Shown: positions 16,398-26,415, counted from the stretch's first letter. The stretch is DNA of 64,000 nt from Aliarcobacter faecis (GCF_013201705.1 NZ_CP053837.1:1426001-1490000), one strand, 5' to 3'. Translations and numbers: made by a program. The notes: generated by a model from the sequence alone, not told the origin.

Positions 16398-17078
16398 TTG
16401 ATAAAAATTGCAATGATAGAGGATGATTTGGAGTTAGCAGAGGTTTTATCTTTGTATTTAAAACAATTTAATATTGAAGTTACAAATTTTGAAGAGCCAT
16501 TTTTGGCTCTTTCTGCTTTAAGATTACAAAAATATGATTTAATAATTTTAGATTTAACACTACCTGGAATGGATGGATTAGATGTTTGCAAAGAGTTAGT
16601 AAAAGAGTTTAGTATTCCAATTATAATCTCTAGTGCTAGAAGTGATATTACAGATAAAGTAAGTGCTTTAAAGCTAGGAGCTGATGATTATTTGCCAAAG
16701 CCTTACGACCCAAGAGAGCTTGAAGTAAGAATTACAACTATTTTGCGAAGATTTAATAAATCAATAAAAAATGATGAGACAAATGATAAAAAAATATTTA
16801 TTTTAGATGAAGAGAAAAAAGAGATTAAAAAAGATGGAAATTTTTTAAAATTGACTGCTGCTGAATTTGAGATATTAAGCCTTTTTATAAAAAGAGAGGG
16901 GTTTGTAGTAAGTAGAGAAGATATTTTTGAAAATTCTGATATTTTAAATAGCGATTATGATAGTAGTGGTTCTTTAGCTGTTATTATAAATAGAATACGG
17001 CATAAAATTGAAGATAATCCAAGAGAGCCCAAATATCTTCAAACTATAAGAGGAATGGGATATAAATTTATACAATGA
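16398..17078 (+). CDS. OmpR-family response regulator (ArsR/CpxR-like)
   Basis: This 226-residue regulator has a receiver domain (1-120) with the acidic pocket EDD (8-10), phosphoacceptor D52 in LIILDLTLPGMDG, and switch Lys in YLPKPYDPREL. A winged-helix DNA-binding domain follows (about 130-226, ending YLQTIRGMGYKFIQ). I chose the TTG start at 16398 because AAAGGAG lies 5 nt upstream and the next ATG would remove the first beta strand. It resembles Helicobacter pylori ArsR of the acid-responsive ArsRS pair. Its end overlaps the kinase gene by 4 bp. Confidence 0.93.
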   Translation: MIKIAMIEDDLELAEVLSLYLKQFNIEVTNFEEPFLALSALRLQKYDLIILDLTLPGMDGLDVCKELVKEFSIPIIISSARSDITDKVSALKLGADDYLPKPYDPRELEVRITTILRRFNKSIKNDETNDKKIFILDEEKKEIKKDGNFLKLTAAEFEILSLFIKREGFVVSREDIFENSDILNSDYDSSGSLAVIINRIRHKIEDNPREPKYLQTIRGMGYKFIQ

Positions 17079-18292
17079 ATAAAGATTCTATAATATTTTC
17101 AATAACTTTAAACTATATAATCACAATAGTTTTACTTATATTTTCATTTGCTTTTTTGTTTACAAATGAGAAATTTACACAAGAAGAACAACTTTTTGAT
17201 AGGTATAAACATCTTACAAAAATAGTTCATAAACAAAGAGGTGAATTAAATGTAGATTTTAAAAATATTTTACAAGAGATGAATTATGAGATATTTTTAA
17301 GAGATGATATTGATAAAATTCTCAAAAATAGAGATAGAAAAATATTTTTTTCAAGAAATAAAGGAAAAGATATTTTTGAGATTTTTGAATTAGATAGAAA
17401 AAACTATATTTTATTTGAAAATAATAGAGATAGAATTTTGATAAAAGATAATGAAAGTTTAGATTTTTCAAATAATCTTTATCTAGGATTAGTATTTGTT
17501 TTTCTATTTTTTGTAGTTACATTTTTATATATAAGAACTTTAAGAAAATTACTCCCTTTGAAAGTTTTAAAAGATAAAGTTATAAATTTAGGAGATGAAA
17601 AGTTTGATTTTGAGATAAAAAATAGTGGAAAAAAAGATGAAATTGCCATATTAACTGATGAGTTTAGAAAAAGTGCTCAAAAACTTAAAAATACAAAAGA
17701 GTCAAGAAATATTTTTATACGAAATATTATGCATGAATTAAAAACTCCAATTACAAAAGGAAAATTTCTTTTACAATTAGAAAATAGTCCTGAAAATATC
17801 GAAAAGTTAAAGATGGTTTTTAATCGTTTAGAAAGTTTAATAAATGAGTTTGCAACTATTGAAGAGCTTATTTCTCAAAGTAAAATTTTAGATAAGAAAA
17901 GCTATTTTTTAGAAGATTTACTTGATGAAGCAAAAGATATTTTGATGCTAGATGATGCTTTTGTAGAAAATTATTACTCTAATATTAAATTAAAAGTAAA
18001 CTTTAAACTATTTTCAATAGCTATAAAAAACCTAATAGATAATGCAATAAAATACTCAGATGATAAAAAAGTAGAGATTAAAACTGTAAATGAAGATATT
18101 TTATTTATAAATCGTGGAAAAAAGCTTGAAGGTGATTTTGAAAAGTATTTAGAACCTTTTTATGGTAAAAATTCAAATGAATCTTTTGGTTTAGGACTTT
18201 ATATTGTATTTAATATTTTAAAAGCAAATGGATATAATCTGCAATATAAATATGAAGATGACAAAAACATTTTTGTTATCAAAAAAGGATAA
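17075..18292 (+). CDS. ArsS-like sensor histidine kinase
   Basis: This 405-residue kinase has two membrane helices (about 8-28 and 135-155) around a short periplasmic sensor, then a HAMP segment. The dimerisation/phosphoacceptor helix carries H220 in IMHELKTPITKGK, a sequence very close to H. pylori ArsS. The ATPase domain has the N-box NLIDNAIKYS and the G2 box FGLGLYIV. The region between them is short, as in ArsS relatives, with FINRG replacing the usual DNGxG. It is translationally coupled to the regulator and preceded by a Spy-like gene, suggesting an envelope or pH stress response. Confidence 0.93.
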   Translation: MNKDSIIFSITLNYIITIVLLIFSFAFLFTNEKFTQEEQLFDRYKHLTKIVHKQRGELNVDFKNILQEMNYEIFLRDDIDKILKNRDRKIFFSRNKGKDIFEIFELDRKNYILFENNRDRILIKDNESLDFSNNLYLGLVFVFLFFVVTFLYIRTLRKLLPLKVLKDKVINLGDEKFDFEIKNSGKKDEIAILTDEFRKSAQKLKNTKESRNIFIRNIMHELKTPITKGKFLLQLENSPENIEKLKMVFNRLESLINEFATIEELISQSKILDKKSYFLEDLLDEAKDILMLDDAFVENYYSNIKLKVNFKLFSIAIKNLIDNAIKYSDDKKVEIKTVNEDILFINRGKKLEGDFEKYLEPFYGKNSNESFGLGLYIVFNILKANGYNLQYKYEDDKNIFVIKKG

Positions 18293-18295
18293 AAA

Positions 18296-19441
18296 ATCTT
18301 TGATATAGCAATAATTGGAGCTGGGGCTAGTGGTCTTATGCTAGCTTCAAATTTAGATAAAAGAAAGTATAAAAATATCTGTTTAATAGAGACAAATAGT
18401 AAAATAGGTCAAAAAATAAAAGTTTCAGGTGGAGCAAAATGCAATATTACAAATGAATTTGTGACTTTTAAAAACTATTTAGGAGATAAAGATTTTGCTA
18501 AATTTATTTTAGATAATTTTTCAAAAGATGATTTATTAAAGTTTTTAAATAAACAAAAAATCTATCCAAAGCTAAAAGAAAATTTGGTAAAAGGAGCTTA
18601 TTTTTGTGACTCTAGCCAAGATGTTATAGATATGTTTTTACTTCTTACAACACACATAAAAAAGTTTTTAGATACAAAAGTTTTAGATATTTCATATAGT
18701 GATTTTTTTACAATATTTACAAATAAAGAGCAAATAAAAGCAAAAAAAGTTGTAGTTGCAAGTGGTGGATTATCTTTTTCAACTTTAGGAGCTTCAAGTA
18801 TTGCTTTTGATATTGCAAAAAAGTTTAATCATACAGTTTCAAGAGTTGAACCAGCTCTTGTAGGATTTACAGTTCAAAAAGAACAATTTTGGTTTAAAGA
18901 GCTTTCAGGTCTTTCAATGCCAGTAAATATCTTTGTGGAAGATAAAAAAATTGTGGGAAATCTACTTTTTGCACATAAAGGTTTTAGTGGACCAGCTGTT
19001 TTAACGGCTTCACTATATTGGACAAAAGGTAAAATAAAAATAGATTTTCTTACAAACAATAATTTAGAAAAACTTTTAAGTGGCAACAAAAATATCTCAA
19101 CAGCTTTACTTCTACCAAAAAGATTTACGCAAGAGTTTTTGAAATCTATTGAATTAGAGGATAAAGCTTGTTCAAAACTAACTCTACAAGAGATAGAAAA
19201 ACTAAAAATTTTAAAAAATTACAGTTTTGCTCCAGCTGGAAATTTTGGTTTTACAAAAGCAGAAGTTACAAAAGGTGGTATAGATACAAACGAGATAAAT
19301 CATAGTTCATTTGAAAGTTTAAAGCAAAAAGATTTATATTTTATTGGTGAATGCTTGGATTTGACAGGTGAACTTGGCGGATTCAATTTTCAAATTATCT
19401 TTGCTCAAGCTTTTTTATGTAGTTTAGCTTTAAATAAATAA
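18296..19441 (+). CDS. HI0933/BaiN-family flavoprotein, no standard start codon
   Basis: This putative FAD/NAD(P)-dependent oxidoreductase has an N-terminal dinucleotide-binding motif FDIAIIGAGASGLM, a VSGGAKCNITN segment, KVVVASGGLSF, and a C-terminal FIGECLDLTGELGGFNFQ flavin-binding signature. The first in-frame ATG (18338) would start inside GAGASG-L-M and destroy the nucleotide site. Between the kinase stop (18290-18292) and that ATG no ATG, GTG or TTG occurs in frame. ATC at 18296 lies 6 nt after AAAGGA (18284-18289), so I place the start there. Alternatives are a mutated start or re-initiation. The family function is unsettled. Confidence 0.75.
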   Translation: MFDIAIIGAGASGLMLASNLDKRKYKNICLIETNSKIGQKIKVSGGAKCNITNEFVTFKNYLGDKDFAKFILDNFSKDDLLKFLNKQKIYPKLKENLVKGAYFCDSSQDVIDMFLLLTTHIKKFLDTKVLDISYSDFFTIFTNKEQIKAKKVVVASGGLSFSTLGASSIAFDIAKKFNHTVSRVEPALVGFTVQKEQFWFKELSGLSMPVNIFVEDKKIVGNLLFAHKGFSGPAVLTASLYWTKGKIKIDFLTNNNLEKLLSGNKNISTALLLPKRFTQEFLKSIELEDKACSKLTLQEIEKLKILKNYSFAPAGNFGFTKAEVTKGGIDTNEINHSSFESLKQKDLYFIGECLDLTGELGGFNFQIIFAQAFLCSLALNK

Positions 19442-19453
19442 CAAGTTATTTTT
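19436..19453 (+). terminator. Putative terminator after the flavoprotein gene
   Basis: The short stem AAATAAC / GTTATTT has a 2-nt loop and is followed by TT. It overlaps the stop codon. The stem is AT-rich and therefore weak. Confidence 0.4.
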
Positions 19454-19494
19454 AGATAGGATATTTTAATATTTAGTATAAATTGGAGTTATTT

Positions 19495-20867
19495 ATGTTT
19501 TTTGGAAAAAAAGAACTTGAAAACAAAGTTGTATTACTCGAAGATGAGATAAAAAAGTTAAGATACGAAATTGAACAAAAAAATAAAGATTTAGAGAATC
19601 TTTCAAAAAAATATTCAAATGAGTTGGAAAATATCTCGAAAAATAGTGAAAAATCTTGTGAAATTTATAAACAAATTGCAAGTTTTTCACAAGAAGAAGG
19701 CTTAGTTGTTTTTGATGAAAACAACAAACTCTTTTTTGCAAACTCTTTGTCCAAATCAAATATAAAAGATTTTACTCCAGTTTTAAATAGTGTTTTAAAT
19801 GGACAAAATAGAATTATTTTAGATGAGTGTGAAGCGAATTTAGAAGTTAAGAATTTTGAGAACTATAAAATTGTAAGTTTAAAAAGAACTTCTATTCATG
19901 ATAATAAAGATGGTGGACTTCTTTCAAGACATAATAATAATATGACGAAATCTCTAAGTGATACACAAAGCACTTATTTAAGTCTTTTAGATGAACTTCA
20001 AGAGATGCAAACAGAGTCAAAAGAGACAGCACTTGGTTCTACAAAAGGATTAAATCTAATAAATGAGATAGTTGTTGATACAGATAATTTACATAAAGAA
20101 ATAGCAATTGAAAATATTATTGTTGAATCTTTAGTATCAAAAAGTAAAGATATTGCACAAGTTATTAATATTATTCAAGAGATAGCTTTTCAAACAAATA
20201 TTCTTTCATTAAATGCGGCAGTAGAAGCAGCAACAGCAGGAGAAGCAGGAAAAGGTTTTGCCGTTGTTGCTCAAGAGGTTAGAAATTTGGCAAGTAGAAG
20301 TGCTGATGCAGCAAAACAGATAAAAGATGTAGTTACAACAATTCAAAAAGAGACTGAAAAGATAAAAGAGAGTTCAGACTCTGTTACTACAGTTGTAAAT
20401 GAGACAAAACTAAGAATAGAGCAGTTTATGAAGTTGAAAGTATCTCAAATAAAATTTTTATAAACCTTGCAAAATTAGACCATGTTATTTATAAAAACAA
20501 TCTATATCAACTAATTTTTGGTGGAAATCATAACTTTAAACCAGTTGATCATACAAATTGTAGGCTTGGTCAATGGTACAATGTTGGGCTAGGAAAACAA
20601 GAGTTTAGTTTTGTTCCTTCATATAAAGGTTTAGATAAATATCATCATACAGTTCACCATGAAGCAAATATTTTAGCAAAAGAGTGTTCAGGAAATAGTG
20701 TTTCTTGTTCTAAACAATTAATTGAAGATAAAATCTCTTTAGTTGAAGAAGCTAGTCAGCAAGTATTTATCTATTTGGATAAGATTTTAGACGAGAAGAA
20801 TGACCAAGTTATGAAAGATGCTGCAAATAAACTATTTAATCAAACAGATAAAGAGGTAGTAAAATGA
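19495..20867 (+). pseudogene. MCP with zinc-binding CZB domain, frameshifted
   Basis: This is a soluble chemoreceptor. ATG 19495 follows GGAG by 6 nt. It has a coiled coil (1-50), a PAS-like part (about 60-130) and an MCP signalling hairpin with [20 protein letters not shown]. The frame ends at 20463. The next frame, readable from about 20421 ([19 protein letters not shown]) to the stop at 20865-20867, encodes an intact CZB domain with Zn ligands in AKLDHVIY, DHTNCRLGQWY and YHHTVHHEA. A single lost base near 20419-20424 separates them. CZB receptors sense zinc or hypochlorous acid. The gene is either a pseudogene or carries a sequencing error. Its end overlaps the next ATG. Confidence 0.85.
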
Positions 20868-21235
20868 GTAAAAAATCAATTTTAATAATAGATGATGAAT
20901 CAGAAATTTTAAATCTTTTAAGTAGATTCTTAAGTAGAAATCCAAACTTTTCTATAACAACATATGCAAATCCTGTTAGTGCAATTTCAGATTTTGAAAG
21001 AACTAATTATGATTTAGTTCTTCTTGATATTATGATGCCTCAAATGAATGGTTTAGAAGTTTTAGAAAAATTAAAAGCAAAAAAAGAGGATCAAAAAGTT
21101 GTTATGATGACAGCATATTCAACTTTAGATAAAGTTTTAAAATCACACAAAGAGGGTGCTACAAACTATGTTATGAAACCATTTTCTTCTCTTGAAGCTT
21201 TAGAAAAAAAAGTTATTGAAGTTTTAGAACAGTAA
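20864..21235 (+). CDS. Single-domain response regulator
   Basis: This 123-residue CheY-like receiver has no output domain. The acidic pair is DD at residues 10-11, phosphoacceptor D55 lies in LVLLDIMMPQMNG, the Thr switch in VMMTAYS and the Lys in YVMKPFSS. It starts within ATGA overlapping the end of the CZB receptor frame, and its stop overlaps the next ATG (TAATG), so it belongs to one operon with that receptor and the two kinases. It probably relays phosphate from the kinase at 23109. Confidence 0.93.
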   Translation: MSKKSILIIDDESEILNLLSRFLSRNPNFSITTYANPVSAISDFERTNYDLVLLDIMMPQMNGLEVLEKLKAKKEDQKVVMMTAYSTLDKVLKSHKEGATNYVMKPFSSLEALEKKVIEVLEQ

Positions 21236-23112
21236 TGAGCTATAAAAGCCCAAAATTTATTTTTTTATTTATATTTATAATATTATCTTTTGGGCTTTTT
21301 TTTATCTTTGATTTTTATAAAGAAAAAGAGATAAAATTATCATTAGAAAATAATAAAAAAGAGATTCTACATAAATATAGTGAAATTTTTAGAAACTATT
21401 TTGAGTTTGGTGAACTCATATATTTTAATGAATTTATAAAAGATAAAAAAATTTTAAATATTTTAAAAAATAGCTCTTTAAATCAAAAGAAATATATATA
21501 TGAAAGTAGTGTAGATAGCTTTGCTTTTTACTCAAATTTGGGTCTATCAAATTTCAGTTTTTATAATTCTAATAAAGATTTAATTCTAAGTTTCAATGAA
21601 AAAAGTAGTATAAAAAAAGAGAATTTATCAAAAAATGATGATTTCTGTTTTGTAAAAAATGATGAAAAGCTTTATTTAGCATTTTTAAAACCAATATTTG
21701 ATGAAAAACTAAATTTTTTAGGAATTTTAAGTTTAGAATTTTTATTTGATGATTTTATACAAAAACTTCAAAAAGAGTTAAATCTTACTATCTCTTATGA
21801 GATTTCTAAAATCTTAGAGGAAAAAGTAAAAAAAGATAAAATTTATATAAATATTTTCACTCTAAAAGATAAATCAAATCTATTTTTATTAGTACAAAAT
21901 AATAATTCAGGAATAGAGGCAATAAATAAACTATTTTTAGAAATTTTTTGTTTAGCAATACTTTTTTTATCTATTTTAATTTTTGCAATATTTAAAATAT
22001 TTGATTATAAAACAAAAATGTATATTGAAAAAAAAGATAATGAAGAGTTTTTTACTCATATAGATAAACATATTTTAAGACTAGATACTGATATAAATGG
22101 TAATATAGTTTATATTTCAAAAGCTTTTTGTAAAATCTCAGGATATACAGAAGAGGAGATTATTGGGAAAAATGTCTCTATTTTAAGACATCCTGATATG
22201 TCAAATACTTTTTATAGAAATCTTTGGAGTGAACTTAGAGAGACAAATTTTTGGCAAGGTGAAGTAAAAAATAAAGATAAATTTGGAAATACATATTGGA
22301 TAAAAAGTGTAATTTTTCCAAAATATAATTTAAAAAATGAGCTAATTGGATTTAGATCAATACGATTTGATATAACATCTATTAAGCAACTAGAGAAGAT
22401 AAATAGGCTTTTAAAAGAGGATTTATCAAATAAGTTAAATGAACTAAAACTTAAAGAAAAGACAGATATTGATGTGATAAAAATTGATTTGATGTCAAAA
22501 ATTGTTGATTCTATGTCTCATTTATGGAAAGAACCAATATCAAAAATATCTTTAGAACTTCAAAAAATAGATAATCAAGAGATAAAAGATTTTGTTTCAA
22601 AAGAGCTTTTTTCTCTTTCAAATATGTTAAATGATTTTAAATCTATATTTAAGCACACAGCAGAAAAAACGAATCTTTTAACAGTTTTAGATAGTGTTAA
22701 AAAGAGTTTTACTGATGAAATAGATGGAAAAATTCTAAATATAAAGATTGATAAAAATTTAGATATAAATTTAAATATTCCAAAAAATGAGTTAAAAAAT
22801 ATATTAATAAATATTTTAAAAACCCAATTAGAGTGTTTAAAATTATCATCATTTTTTGATGTTAATATTTTTATCTCAGTTTTGAGTGAGTCTTCAGATA
22901 ATGAGATAATTATAAAGATAGAGGATAATATCAAAAAAGATAAAGTAAATAGTTCTTTTGAAGAACTTTTAAATTCAAAAGATGATAAATTTTTTGATAC
23001 ATCTATTCACTTAGCAAAACTTTTAATAGAGAAAAATAGTGGTCTATTTTGGTATAAGAATAGTATATCAAATACTATTTACTATATAAAGTTAAGAAAA
23101 GATTTAATATGA
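21235..23112 (+). CDS. PAS sensor protein with degenerate histidine-kinase domain
   Basis: This 625-residue protein has membrane helices at about 7-27 and 235-255 around a periplasmic sensor. A PAS domain follows (about 280-385; AFCKISGYTEEEIIGKNVSI, then FWQGEVKNKDKFGNTYWIKS). A His in SMSHLWKEPISKI resembles the phosphoacceptor helix. The ATPase domain is worn: where the N-box is expected there is NILINILKTQLECL, the DxGxG box is EDNIKKDK, and no GxGLG box is seen. It is therefore probably not an active kinase and may act as a sensor that pairs with the intact kinase encoded next. Coupled TAATG start. Confidence 0.85.
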   Translation: MSYKSPKFIFLFIFIILSFGLFFIFDFYKEKEIKLSLENNKKEILHKYSEIFRNYFEFGELIYFNEFIKDKKILNILKNSSLNQKKYIYESSVDSFAFYSNLGLSNFSFYNSNKDLILSFNEKSSIKKENLSKNDDFCFVKNDEKLYLAFLKPIFDEKLNFLGILSLEFLFDDFIQKLQKELNLTISYEISKILEEKVKKDKIYINIFTLKDKSNLFLLVQNNNSGIEAINKLFLEIFCLAILFLSILIFAIFKIFDYKTKMYIEKKDNEEFFTHIDKHILRLDTDINGNIVYISKAFCKISGYTEEEIIGKNVSILRHPDMSNTFYRNLWSELRETNFWQGEVKNKDKFGNTYWIKSVIFPKYNLKNELIGFRSIRFDITSIKQLEKINRLLKEDLSNKLNELKLKEKTDIDVIKIDLMSKIVDSMSHLWKEPISKISLELQKIDNQEIKDFVSKELFSLSNMLNDFKSIFKHTAEKTNLLTVLDSVKKSFTDEIDGKILNIKIDKNLDINLNIPKNELKNILINILKTQLECLKLSSFFDVNIFISVLSESSDNEIIIKIEDNIKKDKVNSSFEELLNSKDDKFFDTSIHLAKLLIEKNSGLFWYKNSISNTIYYIKLRKDLI

Positions 23113-25544
23113 AAATATCTGTTTTTTCAAAAATATTTCTAGTTTTTACTCTTTTCACTTTTGGTTTATTATCTATTCTATTTTTCATTTTTTACAATTT
23201 TTACTATTCATATAATATAAATGAGGATAAAAAAAATAGTGAATTTATAATTAATGAACAAGAAAAACTATTTAGAACTTTTATAAAAAAATATGATGAA
23301 AAGATAGTTTTAATAGAAAATATTATCTCAAATTTTAAAAGTGAAGATGAAATTGTAAGATTTATTAAAGATGTAATTTTTGAAGATAAAACTATTCTAA
23401 GTTTTAAAATAGTTGATTTAAATGCTAAAGAGAGTTTAAAAATATTAAATAATTCATATCATCAAAGTGAAGTTTTAGAGTATAGTAAACTCAGAAATCT
23501 CTTTGCAACAAACTATTTTAAATATATGAGGGCTTTAAATTATAAAGAGCTTTATCACTATTGTTTAAATGATGGTAAAAATAGTATGAATTTTATAATT
23601 AGGTCAAAAGATAATTTTTACTCAATAAAGATTAGTTTAGATCAGATTTTTGAAAATATCTTAAATAAATATCCTAAAAAAATATTTATTGCAAATACAT
23701 ATAATGATTATATAAATTCAATTATTCCAAAAGATTTCACTAAAAATGAATATATTATAAAAAAAATAGATATAGAAAAAGATAGTAATTTTACATTTTT
23801 AGTTGAATTAAATAAAGAGTTCAGAAATGATTTTGTAAATAATTATATTAAAATTATAAGTAGTTCAACTTTTATACTTTTATCTCTTTTAATATTCTTT
23901 TTTTCATTAACCATTTCATATTTATTAAATAAAAGATTAAATTTTAATAAAGCAGAGTTTATAAAAAATGAAAATAATATCTTAGAATTAAATGAAAGAG
24001 ATAAGATTATAGATAGATATATAATGTCTATGGATATCTATCCAAATAAAGAGATAAAAGATTTAAGTAGCTCTTTAGCATATTTTTTGGGCTTTTCAAA
24101 AAATGAGTTAGTTGGTCATGATTATAGTCTATTATTTAAAAAAGATATGGGACAAATTGTAAATTTTGTAAAATCAAAAATAGAATTAAATAGTAAAACT
24201 TATATAGTTGAAGAGTTTGAAGGGATAAAAAAAAGTGGAGAGAATTTTTTCTTTAAAGTTTATGTTGAAGGTATTTTCAAAGATTTAAATTTAGATTATT
24301 ATAGTTTGATATGTGAAGATATAAGTGATAAAAAAAGGGTTGAAAATCTCTATTTAGATTTAAATATTCAAGTAGATGAATATGATGCAATATTTCAAAA
24401 TGTTGATAGTGGAGTTGCTCTTTTAAATAAAGATGGAAAGTTTTTAAAATTAAATAAAAAACTTTGTGAAATTTTGGGATATGAAAGTAGAGAACTTTTA
24501 AATTTAAATAGTGTTGACCTTATAAGTGAAGAGTCTAAAAATGTTTTTCTAAAAATTTTATCAACTCTTGATGATTTAGGAAGTATAAGTAAAATAGAGA
24601 GAATATTTATAAAAAAAGATAAGACACCAATTCATTTAGAACTATCTTTAACTCTTATCTCATATACAAATAAGATAGTTTTTGTTTTAAATCAACTTGA
24701 AGATAAGATAAAACTTCAAGAGTTAAATATTTCATTAGAACAAAGAATAAAACAAGAGCTTGAAAAAAGTAATGCAAAAGATAAAATACATCTTCAAGAA
24801 CAGATAAAAAATGCAAAACTAAGCTATATTGGAGCTATGGCAGCTGGAATTGTGCATGAGATTAATACTCCACTTACATATATAAAGGGAAATCTTGAAC
24901 TTATGCAGTATGATATAAATAATTTGCCAAATGATGAGATAAAAGATAGAATGCTTTATGATAGCAATAAAATAAAAGAAGGAATTATTAGATTAGCAAA
25001 TATTATTGAATCTATGAGAGAGATGTCAGAAAGCACTAAAGAGATAAAAGAGGTGGTAAATCTTTACTCAACTTTACTTACAGTTCTTACTATGGCTTAT
25101 AATAAATCAAAACAAATCTCTAAAATATATATAAATGATAAACTTTTCAATATAGATAATATTGATAAAAATGAGTATGTATTTAATAGTAAAGTTCAAA
25201 AACAAAGGCTTGAACAAGTTTGGGTTATTATTTTAAATAATGCTTTAGATGAGTTAATAAAAATTGAAGATTATGAAAAAAGATTTATAAATATCTCTAT
25301 TTTTGAAGAAAATAAAAATATTGTAATTAGATTTAAAGATAATGCAGGTGGAATAGATGAAGATATTATAGATGATATATTTGATCCTTTTGTATCTTCA
25401 AAAGAACAAGGTGGAATGGGTGTTGGATTGAATATTGCAAAAAAAATAGTAGATGAACAAAATGGAGAAATTATAGCTTTTAATGAAGATAATGGAGCTG
25501 TTTTTGAAATACGATTAAAAAAATATGAAGAAGATTTAGTTTAA
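23109..25544 (+). CDS. Multi-PAS sensor histidine kinase
   Basis: This 811-residue membrane kinase has a membrane helix at about 8-30, a periplasmic sensor and a second helix at about 255-278. Two PAS domains follow (about 300-410 and 425-540), then a coiled coil. The phosphoacceptor sits in GIVHEINTPLTYIKGNLELM. The ATPase domain is complete, with VIILNNALDEL, DNAGGIDED and GGMGVGLNIAKKIVDE. Its start overlaps the previous gene by 4 bp. It should be the catalytic partner for the receiver at 20864 and possibly a heterodimer with the degenerate kinase. The stimulus is unknown. Confidence 0.93.
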   Translation: MKISVFSKIFLVFTLFTFGLLSILFFIFYNFYYSYNINEDKKNSEFIINEQEKLFRTFIKKYDEKIVLIENIISNFKSEDEIVRFIKDVIFEDKTILSFKIVDLNAKESLKILNNSYHQSEVLEYSKLRNLFATNYFKYMRALNYKELYHYCLNDGKNSMNFIIRSKDNFYSIKISLDQIFENILNKYPKKIFIANTYNDYINSIIPKDFTKNEYIIKKIDIEKDSNFTFLVELNKEFRNDFVNNYIKIISSSTFILLSLLIFFFSLTISYLLNKRLNFNKAEFIKNENNILELNERDKIIDRYIMSMDIYPNKEIKDLSSSLAYFLGFSKNELVGHDYSLLFKKDMGQIVNFVKSKIELNSKTYIVEEFEGIKKSGENFFFKVYVEGIFKDLNLDYYSLICEDISDKKRVENLYLDLNIQVDEYDAIFQNVDSGVALLNKDGKFLKLNKKLCEILGYESRELLNLNSVDLISEESKNVFLKILSTLDDLGSISKIERIFIKKDKTPIHLELSLTLISYTNKIVFVLNQLEDKIKLQELNISLEQRIKQELEKSNAKDKIHLQEQIKNAKLSYIGAMAAGIVHEINTPLTYIKGNLELMQYDINNLPNDEIKDRMLYDSNKIKEGIIRLANIIESMREMSESTKEIKEVVNLYSTLLTVLTMAYNKSKQISKIYINDKLFNIDNIDKNEYVFNSKVQKQRLEQVWVIILNNALDELIKIEDYEKRFINISIFEENKNIVIRFKDNAGGIDEDIIDDIFDPFVSSKEQGGMGVGLNIAKKIVDEQNGEIIAFNEDNGAVFEIRLKKYEEDLV

Positions 25545-25581
25545 TCTAATATAATAAGAAAATTTTTTATAAAGAAGATAG

Positions 25582-26415
25582 ATGAGAATAGCATTTATAG
25601 GTGATATTGTAGGTCGCCCTGGAAGAAAAATAATTAAAGAGAATTTAAAATCTATAAGAAAAGAGTTTAATATTGATTTTGTAATAGCAAATGGTGAAAA
25701 TGCAAGTCATGGTTTTGGTCTTACAATTGAAAGTTCTAAAGAGTTATTTTCAAGTGGAATTGATTTAATAACTGGTGGAAATCATAGTTTCGATAAGAAA
25801 AAAGATATGAGTGTTTTACTTGAAAATGGAGCTGTTTTAAGACCGCATAACTATCCTGATGGAGTAATTGGAACTGGGCTTAAAATTTGTGATGTAAAAG
25901 TTGATTCAGATAGTGAAAAGGTAGAAAAATTAGCAGTTTTAAATCTAATGGGACAATATTCAATGCCAATCGTTGATAATCCATTTAATCTAGCAAAAAA
26001 AGTCATTCAAGAATTAAAAGAGAAAAATATAAAAAATATTTTTATAGATTTTCATGGTGAAGCAACAAGTGAGAAAAGAGTAATGCTTATGATGTTTAAA
26101 GGAAAAGTTAGTGCAATTTGTGGGACTCATACCCATGTAGGAACTGATGATTTACAAATATATGAAAATACGGCATATTTAAGTGACATTGGCTTAACTG
26201 GTTGCTATGATAATGTTATTGGAATGGACTCTTATGCTCCAATACAAAGGGCAACTACAGGTCTTGGAACACATTTTGAAGTTCCAAATTCATGTTTTTC
26301 TATTTTACAAATGATGATTGTAGATATCAAAGATGGAGTTGCAATAAATAGTTTTAAGATAAAAAAACTTTGCAATAATAGTGATTTAATAATTACTAAA
26401 GCTACCATTTTATAA
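25582..26415 (+). CDS. YmdB-like metallophosphoesterase
   Basis: This 277-residue calcineurin-like enzyme belongs to the TIGR00282/YmdB family. It hydrolyses 2',3'-cyclic nucleotides in studied members. Metal-binding motifs are in order: FIGDIVGRPGR at the start, ANGENASHGFGLT, TGGNHSFDKK, DFHGEATSEK and GTHTHVGTDDLQ. Length is normal for the family (about 260-280). It starts at ATG 25582 after AAGAAG, 37 bp after the kinase stop, so it may be read from the same transcript. Cytosolic. Confidence 0.93.
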   Translation: MRIAFIGDIVGRPGRKIIKENLKSIRKEFNIDFVIANGENASHGFGLTIESSKELFSSGIDLITGGNHSFDKKKDMSVLLENGAVLRPHNYPDGVIGTGLKICDVKVDSDSEKVEKLAVLNLMGQYSMPIVDNPFNLAKKVIQELKEKNIKNIFIDFHGEATSEKRVMLMMFKGKVSAICGTHTHVGTDDLQIYENTAYLSDIGLTGCYDNVIGMDSYAPIQRATTGLGTHFEVPNSCFSILQMMIVDIKDGVAINSFKIKKLCNNSDLIITKATIL

